From NCBI GenBank assembly GCA_947441055.1, contig CANETC010000002.1:1-49787 (forward strand): 49,787 nucleotides of DNA, written 5' to 3'. The stretch is from Cytophagaceae bacterium. GTDB lineage: Bacteria > Bacteroidota > Bacteroidia > Cytophagales > Flexibacteraceae. Position numbers and translations under genes: made by a program. The notes beneath the pieces were generated by a model. The model worked only from the letters and a program-made list of their open reading frames with translations, searched no databases and was not told the origin of the DNA. This document shows, piece by piece, positions 23,274-31,354 of the stretch (position 1 is the first letter of the stretch; each line of letters begins with the position of its first letter).

Positions 23274-24308
23274 TTAGAGGACCAAGTCTTTTCCAGAATT
23301 GATCAGCAGCTTCTGAGCCGCCTCTTCATCAGAATTCCCTTGGCAATCAACACTTTGCACCAATGATTCATCGCGGGAATCCAATCCGTGTTTATATGTC
23401 TTGTCGTAGTAGAAAAGAGAAATGGATGCAGCCTCGCGCACATCACCATTTTGAAGACATTCAAGGGCATTGGTAAGTGCCTGTCCACCCAACCTTTTCG
23501 CAATTTTCCGCATGCTAAATTCCAGACTTTCAATAGACTCAGCACCATAGGATGAAACAATATGGGAAAGTCTTTCCTCTCTGGTTTTTTCAACAAAGAG
23601 CAGTTGGCTTTCGCGCATTTTTTCGTGCAATAAATCTGGAACGCGGAGTTTGCCAATGGGCTTGCTTTCATCCTCCAGCCAAAGAATCTGATCGGAAGGA
23701 TGTTGCAGCAATTTGAAATAAATTTCATTTTCGAATTGTTCCTGGCTTGGCTGGGGCAATTGCCCCAAAGCACCAAAAGCAGAACCCTTGTGGTGTGCGA
23801 GGGCTTCAAGATCCAGAACGGGCTGGTCGAGTTGTGCCAGGCTATTAAGAATTTCCGTTTTCCGGCTACCCGTATAACCACCAATTATCCGCATTTGATT
23901 GGGAATTGGTGAATGATCAAGCGCCTCACGCCGGAATGCCTTGTAACCTCCTCTCAATAAAAAAACTTCAAAGCCGGCAGCTTCCAGCAGCCATGCCATG
24001 CTGCCACTGCGCATTCCACCCCGCCAGCAGTGGATTCGGATTTTTTTTTCCGGAGCCAATGCCATTGCGGAGGTAACAAAACCGGCCATTTTCGGCCCCG
24101 TGATTTCGAGCCCCCGGATCAGGGCTTCGTCCTTGCCAATTTGCTTGTAAATCGTACCAACCTCCGCCCTTTCTGGGTTGGTAAAAAGGGGAAATGAAAT
24201 GGCCCCCGGAATGTGGCCCTGATCAAATTCACCCGGACTTCGAACATCCAAAATCGGAAGGCTCTCCGGAAGTTTCAGGAAGGGAACTACAGAAAGCGCA
24301 TTCGGCAT
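23274..24308 (-). CDS. mnmH: tRNA 2-selenouridine(34) synthase MnmH, with altered Walker A
   Basis: 344 residues. It replaces the sulfur of 2-thiouridine at the wobble base with selenium through a geranylated intermediate. An N-terminal rhodanese domain carries the catalytic cysteine in IHCWRGGMRSGSMAWLLE; a C-terminal P-loop domain follows, with LDLEALAHHKGSAFGALG and FENEIYFKLL as family blocks. The P-loop reads GGYTGSRKTEIL; in the Walker A pattern GxxxxGK[ST] the last glycine is replaced by arginine (codon CGG, one base from GGG). Everything else looks intact. It starts 5 bases after the stop of the GreA-like gene, so the two form an operon. No selenophosphate synthase gene is in the window. 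Confidence 0.9.
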   Translation of the reverse strand: MPNALSVVPFLKLPESLPILDVRSPGEFDQGHIPGAISFPLFTNPERAEVGTIYKQIGKDEALIRGLEITGPKMAGFVTSAMALAPEKKIRIHCWRGGMRSGSMAWLLEAAGFEVFLLRGGYKAFRREALDHSPIPNQMRIIGGYTGSRKTEILNSLAQLDQPVLDLEALAHHKGSAFGALGQLPQPSQEQFENEIYFKLLQHPSDQILWLEDESKPIGKLRVPDLLHEKMRESQLLFVEKTREERLSHIVSSYGAESIESLEFSMRKIAKRLGGQALTNALECLQNGDVREAASISLFYYDKTYKHGLDSRDESLVQSVDCQGNSDEEAAQKLLINSGKDLVL

Positions 24309-24313
24309 AATTT

Positions 24314-24778
24314 TTAAAAGATGTCCTTTATTTTGGAGGTACGGTCACGGAAAGAAAAACTGTCTCCGATTTTTTTACCTTCGAAAGAACGGTAAACAGG
24401 GGCAAGAGCCGAAATGGCAAATACAACATTGCCATCTACTTTTACCTGACCCAAACTTGTGGAAATGAAATAAGTGCCGCCATCGGTTTCCACCACAGAG
24501 CCAAATTCTGCTTTTTGATATTCTTTTGAAGTCACAATTTGATTAAGCTGATTGAGGTCTTCCATTGCCAAATCAAACTGCCTGGCGAACATATCGCGCT
24601 TGTTGTGCATTTCTTCCCGGTAGGAATTGTAGAGCTTCTCCTCTGTATTGTCGTCGTTTTCGGTGGCGCTTTCCTGCGCATCGGTCATCGCTTTGCGCGC
24701 ATTATCTACTACCTCGCGCTGAATACGCAGGCATTCGGATAGGATTCTAAGCTTGTAAGCAAGTTTGGTATCGGTCAT
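24314..24778 (-). CDS. GreA/GreB-like transcription factor
   Basis: 154 residues. The C-terminal half matches the FKBP-like Gre domain: EFGSVVETDGGTYFISTSLG, then VKVDGNVVFAISALAPVYRS and FEGKKIGDSFSF. The N-terminal half is a predicted helical hairpin, KLRILSECLRIQREVVDNAR to NSYREEMHNKRDMFARQFD, with an acidic turn ATENDDNTEEK where GreA has its acidic tip (DLSENAEY). It therefore probably binds the RNA polymerase secondary channel. Such Bacteroidota proteins are often mislabelled as fatty-acid synthesis enzymes; no such feature is visible. Followed by mnmH after 5 bases and divergent from def across 187 bases. Confidence 0.75.
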   Translation of the reverse strand: MTDTKLAYKLRILSECLRIQREVVDNARKAMTDAQESATENDDNTEEKLYNSYREEMHNKRDMFARQFDLAMEDLNQLNQIVTSKEYQKAEFGSVVETDGGTYFISTSLGQVKVDGNVVFAISALAPVYRSFEGKKIGDSFSFRDRTSKIKDIF

Positions 24779-24941
24779 GGGATTGAGTGGTTAAACTAGT
24801 AGAAAAGTAATCAATTTTTCATTCTCCTTTTAAACAAGGTTTGCAAAAATAATGGCAAGTCCGGCACCTGCAAGAGACAATGCTCAATTTTCATCCTTGG
24901 TTTCATCATTAGTTTTTAAGGTTTGAGAGCAGGCAAATTGT

Positions 24942-24949
24942 TACTTTTG
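24942..24949 (+). promoter_or_regulatory. Bacteroidetes -7 promoter element for def
   Basis: TActTTTG, a perfect TAnnTTTG match 16 bases upstream of the def ATG. TTTG at 24922-24925 is 16 bases further upstream, slightly close for a -33 element. Confidence 0.55.
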
Positions 24950-24965
24950 TGCTTCCTAAAAAAAG

Positions 24966-25526
24966 ATGATTCACCCCATTGTTGCTTATGGCAGTCCGGT
25001 TTTAAAAGAAAAGGCTGCTAAAATAGAAACCCTTGGAACCGAACTGAAGGCCCTGGTGGCGGATATGTTTGAGACTATGTACAATGCTGATGGCTGCGGA
25101 CTTGCTGCACCCCAGATTGGCAAGTCTATCCGTTTGTTTGTGATTGATGCCGAGATGCTGGATGAAGAGAAATACAAAGGCTGCAAAATGGCATTTATCA
25201 ATGCCGAGAAAATCGAGGAAACAGGTGTAGCCTGGTCATGCGATGAAGGTTGTCTTAGCATTCCGGGATTACGGGAGGAAGTAAAAAGGCCGGAGAATAT
25301 TACCCTGAATTATCAGGACGAAGATGGGGTAGAACACACCCGCTCCTTTGAAGGCATGATGGCGCGTGTAATTCAACATGAGTATGACCACATTGAGGGC
25401 AAGCTTTTTACAGACCATTTATCCCCATTGAAAAAGCGCCTGATTCAGGGAAAGCTCAACGACATCATCCGTGGAAAAGCGAAGTTTTCATACCCGATGC
25501 GGTTTGTACAAGGCGGACGGAAGTAG
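24966..25526 (+). CDS. def: Peptide deformylase
   Basis: 186 residues. It removes the formyl group from the N-terminal methionine of new proteins. All three metal-site motifs are present: motif 1 GCGLAAPQIG, motif 2 EGCLSIPG with the metal-binding cysteine, and motif 3 QHEYDHIEG with the two histidines and catalytic glutamate. Length and spacing are normal. It has its own promoter element and ends at a strong bidirectional terminator. No methionyl-tRNA formyltransferase gene is adjacent. Confidence 0.96.
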   Translation: MIHPIVAYGSPVLKEKAAKIETLGTELKALVADMFETMYNADGCGLAAPQIGKSIRLFVIDAEMLDEEKYKGCKMAFINAEKIEETGVAWSCDEGCLSIPGLREEVKRPENITLNYQDEDGVEHTRSFEGMMARVIQHEYDHIEGKLFTDHLSPLKKRLIQGKLNDIIRGKAKFSYPMRFVQGGRK

Positions 25527-25550
25527 AAATAAAACGACATTATTAACAAC

Positions 25551-25577
25551 GAAAAAGCCCCATTCAGGGGCTTTTTC
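25551..25577. terminator. Bidirectional terminator between def and the type IX cargo gene
   Basis: GAAAAAGCCCC (25551-25561), a five-base loop, GGGGCTTTTTC (25567-25577). The perfect 11-base arms give a GC stem flanked by A and T runs, so it can stop transcription from both convergent genes. Confidence 0.9.
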
Positions 25578-25598
25578 TATTGGTTTGAAGCTGCTAGT

Positions 25599-28500
25599 TT
25601 ATTGCAAAACCAGCTTGCCTTTAAACATACCATTCTGCGTTTTGATGGTATAGAAATATGCGGATACCGGCAGGTGGCTAACATCCAGAATCTCATCTTG
25701 CTTAATATTTTGGCGCCAAACTTCTGAACCAAGAATGTTGGTAAGAATTAGCTCCCCGGTACCATTGAGGCCCGCGAAATGGACCTTTCCATTGCTTGGA
25801 TTGGGAATGGCAACAATCTGTTTTGCACTTAAACTTCCAGAAACCGAAGTAGAAATACTCAGAATGGCAGTTGCAGAAGTATCAAGACAAGAACCGGAAC
25901 CTACAATGCAACGGAAAGGCTGATTGTTATTCAGGCTGCTAACAGAACTCAAATTCAAGTTGGAAGTGCTGGTACCAGAATAGATCAGCACATCACTCAG
26001 ATTTTGAAAACCTGTTCCAAGATTGGTCTGCCACTGGTAGGTAGCACCGGTGGGTTCCTGGAGCGCAATGCTGAAACCAGCCTGTTGACCATCCGCAATG
26101 GTTTGACTTGTTGGCTGCTGGGTAATTACTGGCCCGGCCAAAAGACCAATTGTCTGGGTGGAAGATTCTGAAAAACATCCGTTCGAAGGATCTGTAACCC
26201 GAACAAAATAGCTTCCGCTTTGACTTGCAGCATAAGTCTGATTTGTGGCTCCCTGAATAGGATTGGAATTTTGGTACCACTGATTGTTCTCGGAAGCTGA
26301 ACTGAATAAGTTGGCAACTTGTCCAGGGCAAATCTGAGAAGCACCCTGAACTGTAAGTTGAGGTGTTGGTGGTGTTGTTTTATTGACAGTTATGGTAACA
26401 AAAGAAGTATCAATACAACCATCCTGACTTCCAACTACATAGTAGTTTGTGGTCGTATTTGGACTTACACTGATGGATGAACCAGAAGCTCCATTGCTCC
26501 AAACCAATGATGTAGAACCCGTTACACTGAGATTGGCTGTAGGGTTTAGGCAAGTCAAAGTTTGATTTCCTCCAGAAATCTGGCTAAGGAAATCACAAGA
26601 CAAGGTGGTAAATGAGCGTTCATTTCCGTAAGAAGTTCCGGCTGAATTGGTGGCATAAGCCCGGAGGTAATAAGTTGTGTTCGGATTCAAACCGCTAACC
26701 AAGCTGGCAAATGAACCAGTACCCTGGCCATCGCTTGTTTTGGTACTGAGGGAAATTGTCGGGCTGGGAGCAGTGCTCCAGCAAACACCACGAACGGTAA
26801 CGGTGGTTCCTCCATCAGCCGAAATTTGACCGCCGGCCAAAGCTTCGAATGAAGTGATACCACTCACTGCATTTGTAGAAATTGTAGCAAGATTTGGTTG
26901 ACTTAAGGTTAGGAAAGTAAGCTCCGTACCATAAGCAGTTCCAATTGAGTTGGTGGCATAAGCCCGAACATAGTAAACCGTTGAAGGCGATAGACCCGCC
27001 ATGCTGCTGGTAAAAGTACCAGTTCCGGACCCATCTATGGTTTTTGTACTAAGAGAAACATTAGGATTAGGAGAAGTGCTCCAGCAGACACCCCTTGAAG
27101 TCACTACCGCACCACCATCAGCACCTACATTTCCACCACCATTCGCTGTTGTTTGAGTTTGCCCACTGATAGCTGATGTGCTAATAGTTGGAAGAACTAA
27201 AGCTGCAGAGGTCGTAAAAGAAATCTGATTTCCGTAAGCTGTTCCTGCGGAATTGGTAGCATATGCTCGTGCATAATACAAGGTAGCAGACTGAAGTCCT
27301 GAAAGGTCTGAAGAGAAACTTCCTGAACCTGTGCCTGAACTAACGACAGGACCAGCAATGCTTGGATTTTGAGAAGTTGAATAACAAATACCCTTTGAGG
27401 TTATTCCAGTACCTGTGGCAGATCCACCGACAGTTGCAGAATTGGAGGTAATTGAAGTTGCAGGAGATGAAGTGGTAACAACAGGAACCTGGGGTGAAGC
27501 CGAACAAGCGGTACAAGCATCCCATAAATAGCAAATTGTCTGATTTGATGCAGGAATTACAAATGTACGATTGATGTTACCAGCACCATCATCAACTCCG
27601 CAACCGCCAGTAGCAATGGTATTAAGCGGATCAGTTCCTTCGTTGGTTCCCCAATCGTTATTGACAAATTTATACGTTTGGGTTGCACCCACAGAGCTTG
27701 GCGGGTATGTTACAGTAATGGACCAGATATTATTTCCTAAATCCACCATGGCAGAATTAGCATCTGAGGGAGACCAGTTTACCATGTTCCCACCGGCCAC
27801 AGAAGCTGATTGATCAGCAAAATTTCCACCGACCCTTATTCCATTAGCACCCAAAACTGCTCCACTTGCAAGGTAATTGGTAATATCAACTTTATAAATA
27901 ATTGTAACTCCTTGTGTATTCCCTGTTGTAGTGAAACTAACCTGTGTTCCATATGCAGTTCCAACCGAATTGGTCGCATATGCCCGAACATAGTATGTGG
28001 TTCCTGCACTTAGCCCTATTAGACTGGAAGTAAAAATTCCGCTACCCGTACCATCAACAGTTTTTGTACTTAATGAAATCGTGGGATTGGTACTTGTGCT
28101 CCAGCAAACACCGCGCGCAGTAACGGCTGCTCCACCATCATTAATAATATTTCCACCTCCAGATGCTGTAGTCTGATTTATGTTGGTTATGGTTGTGGTA
28201 CTGAGCGTGGCCAGTGCAGCTGCAGATAGGGTGCTAAACTGAAGTTCATTTCCATAAGCCGTTCCAACCGAATTGGTCGCATAAGCCCGAACATAGTATA
28301 TGGTTCCTGCACTTAGCCCTGTTAGATTGGAAGTAAAAATTCCGCTACCTGTACCATTAACAGTTTTTGTACTTAATGAAATCGTTGGATTGGTACTTGT
28401 GCTCCAGCAAACACCGCGGGCAGTAACAGCTGCTCCACCATCATTACTTACATTACCTCCACCAGTTCCGGATGTTTGTGTGATTCCTGAAACTGTAGTT

Positions 28501-30725
28501 GTGGTGAGTGTTGGGATTGTTGTTGGCGAAAGGGTTGTAAACTGAAGTTCATTTCCATATGCCGTACCCGAAGAATTGGTTGCGTAAGCGCGAACATAAT
28601 ATGTGGTGCCCTGCAGCAATCCGGTAAGGTTGGAAGTGAAAGTTCCCAAACCACTTCCATTTACGGTTTTTGTAGTCAGTGCAACGGTAGGTTCAGGAGT
28701 GGTACTCCAGCAAACTCCACGGGCGATTACAGCAGAGGAACCAATTGAACTGACATCACCTCCACAGACAGCTGAATTGGCTAAAATTGATGTAACATTG
28801 CTGGTATTAATCGTAGCCAAGGTGGTATTTTGAGCGTTGAGAACATCACCAACAACCTGAACAGGAAATGAATCCACCGCAACGGGAATATTAACATTAC
28901 CTACATATAAGTGCTGGGTTAGCATACCAGCAATTGTAGCAGCAGGATCATAATCAGCGAAAGTAGCAATGGTAGAAGCCAATTGATAGTTTCCATTGGC
29001 GCCATTCAGAAGCCTCGGTGCCACATTTCCAAGCGCGGCCAAACCATCGTTGTCAGAGTTCTTTGTGATATTCCTTGTTTGAGGTCCATAAAAAAATTGA
29101 CCGGCGGTTCCCACGCGAACACGCTGCAGCCAAAGATCCGGATTTGAGTTATTGTCGTCAGTAAGCTGGGGATGAGAGGTAGTATCAGTGTCATACCATG
29201 CAAATCCGATTATTGATCCATCCTGAGATCGAGACAATTGAGGACGATTCGCATCTGAAAAATTATCAGAACCAGCACAATCACCCCAACATCCATTAAG
29301 CCCAACATTCTGATTAATCAACTCTCCCTTAATGAGCCCCTGAGGGTCATTAAAAAACATGTGCATGTTCCATGACCTGTAACCTGGATAGTATGTTATT
29401 CCACCTGGAAAAGTAGCATTAAGTGTATCACCAAAGCCACTTACAGTAATAGAAGCAAATAAGTGGGCATAGTTGTTTTTATCCACCACCAGGTCTAAAT
29501 CATTCACCAGATAGTCTACATAATGAACACTTTTTGTAGCAGCATCTGCATAAGTGGCGGGTATCAAATTGCCATTAGCATCAAAATAAACAAGGTTTGA
29601 CAACATTTTATCCCGGAATGAATCCAGTCCAGTGTTAGGTCCATCGCTTTTCTTCTTATTTATTTTTACCGGTACCAGATCTGACCAAGTCTGCCCGCCA
29701 TCGGTAGTTTTAGACATGTATGGTATGTATGTAGCAATAGAATCAAATTCATTGTTTGCAGCAGAAACTACTAAGAATCCAACCTGCCCATCTGGACCAA
29801 AGGCAATGGCTGTATTTGAAATTGAAGTAGCATAGTCACCACCTTCATTGGAGAAAGGAATGAAAATATTGGTCTTTTCAATATCATTAGTAAAACTGTT
29901 ATATGTAAATTTATAAACAGCAATTTTATCGGTAAAAGCCACACTACCTGAAGAAAGGTCTTCAATTGGTTCTGTGACAAATACTGCATTGGTAGTTACT
30001 TCCATAGACTCCTGACGGAAGTGAAGCGGATCGGCAGAACTTTCTAGAAATTGCTTTGCAGCTGAACCTGCTGCTAGCTTTTGCCAACCAATTCCTAAGC
30101 CACCCCAGGCATCATTGGTGCCATCCAAAACCCTGGTATTTCCGATAGCAACCACATTGGCAGTATCAGAATTTCCGGCAGGATTGTAAAGAGCGCCTTG
30201 TGGATAACGCGAACCGAAAATGTTGGGTCCACCTTGAGAAATGTGGGTAGGATCGTTTATGTAAGCATCATCATCGAAAACAGGACCGCGGCTAATTTGC
30301 CACTGCCCATCAGCCCCACCTTTGGTATTAAGGTCGTAAAACACCTTGTTACCGGCATTGCCTGATAACCCACCTGCATCATCAATGCCTCCGCGACGGA
30401 AAAATGCAACTGTGTTCAGAGATGGAACAACAGAAATTACATTCCTTCCAGCTCCAAGAATAGTGAATGGATTTCGTGATTGACCGAGATCAGAAAAAGT
30501 AGTGACAGCTGTTGTGGAATGGACAGAGGCACCGCCACGATTTGAAAAAACCGGATTGGACGGCAGAGGCTTTCCTTCCGCTTCCTTTTCAAGTTTTGCT
30601 GCTTTTCGAAGTTTCTCAGCTAAAGTTACAAAGCGGATCTTATTTAACTTAGGGTTTGTCTGGCCCTGTACCCCATTAATAATTGATGTCAAAAAGACAA
30701 TCAAGGAGATTCCAATATTTTTCAT
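25599..30725 (-). CDS. Giant type IX-secreted repeat protein (FnIII-like repeats, C-terminal sorting domain)
   Basis: 1708 residues. Signal peptide MKNIGISLIVFLTSIINGVQG. Residues to about 610 form a beta-propeller-like region with a BNR-type motif (SKTTDGGQTWSDLVPV). Then six repeats of about 100 residues, each with a RGVCWS core and an ending like TYYVRAYATNSVGTAYGNEL (cores near 668, 768, 870, 1112, 1210, 1311). Between the third and fourth lies a 145-residue module (about 920-1065) with VGGNFADQSASVAGGNMVNW, carbohydrate-binding-like. Next Ig-like regions (APVITQQPTSQTIADGQQ). The last 80 residues are a type IX sorting domain (VAIPNPSNGKVHFAGLNG to the end KGKLVLQ). Surface attachment or release is expected; target unknown. 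Repeats 2 and 3 are nearly identical in DNA. Confidence 0.88.
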   Translation of the reverse strand: MKNIGISLIVFLTSIINGVQGQTNPKLNKIRFVTLAEKLRKAAKLEKEAEGKPLPSNPVFSNRGGASVHSTTAVTTFSDLGQSRNPFTILGAGRNVISVVPSLNTVAFFRRGGIDDAGGLSGNAGNKVFYDLNTKGGADGQWQISRGPVFDDDAYINDPTHISQGGPNIFGSRYPQGALYNPAGNSDTANVVAIGNTRVLDGTNDAWGGLGIGWQKLAAGSAAKQFLESSADPLHFRQESMEVTTNAVFVTEPIEDLSSGSVAFTDKIAVYKFTYNSFTNDIEKTNIFIPFSNEGGDYATSISNTAIAFGPDGQVGFLVVSAANNEFDSIATYIPYMSKTTDGGQTWSDLVPVKINKKKSDGPNTGLDSFRDKMLSNLVYFDANGNLIPATYADAATKSVHYVDYLVNDLDLVVDKNNYAHLFASITVSGFGDTLNATFPGGITYYPGYRSWNMHMFFNDPQGLIKGELINQNVGLNGCWGDCAGSDNFSDANRPQLSRSQDGSIIGFAWYDTDTTSHPQLTDDNNSNPDLWLQRVRVGTAGQFFYGPQTRNITKNSDNDGLAALGNVAPRLLNGANGNYQLASTIATFADYDPAATIAGMLTQHLYVGNVNIPVAVDSFPVQVVGDVLNAQNTTLATINTSNVTSILANSAVCGGDVSSIGSSAVIARGVCWSTTPEPTVALTTKTVNGSGLGTFTSNLTGLLQGTTYYVRAYATNSSGTAYGNELQFTTLSPTTIPTLTTTTVSGITQTSGTGGGNVSNDGGAAVTARGVCWSTSTNPTISLSTKTVNGTGSGIFTSNLTGLSAGTIYYVRAYATNSVGTAYGNELQFSTLSAAALATLSTTTITNINQTTASGGGNIINDGGAAVTARGVCWSTSTNPTISLSTKTVDGTGSGIFTSSLIGLSAGTTYYVRAYATNSVGTAYGTQVSFTTTGNTQGVTIIYKVDITNYLASGAVLGANGIRVGGNFADQSASVAGGNMVNWSPSDANSAMVDLGNNIWSITVTYPPSSVGATQTYKFVNNDWGTNEGTDPLNTIATGGCGVDDGAGNINRTFVIPASNQTICYLWDACTACSASPQVPVVTTSSPATSITSNSATVGGSATGTGITSKGICYSTSQNPSIAGPVVSSGTGSGSFSSDLSGLQSATLYYARAYATNSAGTAYGNQISFTTSAALVLPTISTSAISGQTQTTANGGGNVGADGGAVVTSRGVCWSTSPNPNVSLSTKTIDGSGTGTFTSSMAGLSPSTVYYVRAYATNSIGTAYGTELTFLTLSQPNLATISTNAVSGITSFEALAGGQISADGGTTVTVRGVCWSTAPSPTISLSTKTSDGQGTGSFASLVSGLNPNTTYYLRAYATNSAGTSYGNERSFTTLSCDFLSQISGGNQTLTCLNPTANLSVTGSTSLVWSNGASGSSISVSPNTTTNYYVVGSQDGCIDTSFVTITVNKTTPPTPQLTVQGASQICPGQVANLFSSASENNQWYQNSNPIQGATNQTYAASQSGSYFVRVTDPSNGCFSESSTQTIGLLAGPVITQQPTSQTIADGQQAGFSIALQEPTGATYQWQTNLGTGFQNLSDVLIYSGTSTSNLNLSSVSSLNNNQPFRCIVGSGSCLDTSATAILSISTSVSGSLSAKQIVAIPNPSNGKVHFAGLNGTGELILTNILGSEVWRQNIKQDEILDVSHLPVSAYFYTIKTQNGMFKGKLVLQ
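27961..28444. repeat. Recently duplicated repeat units inside the type IX cargo gene
   Basis: Two stretches of about 180 bases, 27961-28139 and 28264-28444, differ at roughly ten positions counted by eye. They encode the cores of FnIII-like repeats 3 and 2. Other repeat units in the gene are clearly more diverged, so this pair is a recent in-frame duplication or has been homogenised by recombination. Confidence 0.75.
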
Positions 30726-30964
30726 TGGGATGTAAACTGATTTTGATTTGATATTTCGGCAAGTTTAGTAAATAACCAATTAAGAAAGAATATTTCTATG
30801 CTGCTCATTGCTAAATTAAATACTGATGAAGTAAAAGGATTATCAATACTAACTCCATGAAAATTTATTCAATTGGTATGAAAAACCATCCATAAAAATT
30901 TCTCATAGTTTTTGAAATCAGGAAATTGTATTCACATTTGGATGTTCATCTAAAAACATGCTAA

Positions 30965-31354
30965 ATGTTTACAGCCATTTCGCCAAACCTTCTGGTGGCT
31001 GATGTGGAGCAATCCATTGCTTTCTATGCCCTTCTCGGCTTTGAAATGATTGCCCGCGTGCCTGAAAATGGAAAACCACAATTTGCCATTGTAAAAGAAG
31101 GCGCCGTCAGTATCATGCTTCAGGATAAAAAATCTGTCGAAGCTGAGCTCCCATTCCGTTTTACCCAGAACCCACCTGGAGGTGTTTTACTCTATATGGA
31201 TGTGGAAAATGTAGAGGAAATACGCTCCAGAATAAATGGCAAAGCCCAGATTGTGAAGGATATCCACTCCACATTCTATGGCACAAACGAACTTGTAATA
31301 TCCGATCCAGACCAATTTCTGCTGGTATTTGCAGAAGACCAGAAAAAATCATGA
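30965..31354 (+). CDS. VOC family (glyoxalase/bleomycin-resistance-fold) protein
   Basis: 129 residues made of two beta-alpha-beta-beta-beta modules: ISPNLLVADVEQSIAFYALL with FEMIARVPENGKPQFAIV, then GGVLLYMDVENVEEIRSRI with NELVISDPDQFLLVFAE at the end. This is the vicinal-oxygen-chelate fold shared by glyoxalases, dioxygenases and resistance proteins. Candidate metal ligands are not all obvious, so enzymatic activity is uncertain. Its stop overlaps the start of the S9 peptidase by 4 bases (ATGA), so the two are coupled in translation. No promoter with the perfect -7 element was found. Confidence 0.85.
   Translation: MFTAISPNLLVADVEQSIAFYALLGFEMIARVPENGKPQFAIVKEGAVSIMLQDKKSVEAELPFRFTQNPPGGVLLYMDVENVEEIRSRINGKAQIVKDIHSTFYGTNELVISDPDQFLLVFAEDQKKS

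Noticed and set aside
25599-30725. Repeats in the giant gene as a possible CRISPR or tandem-repeat array
   Set aside because: The repeats are about 300 bases, in frame, and encode FnIII-like protein units; there are no short repeats with spacers.
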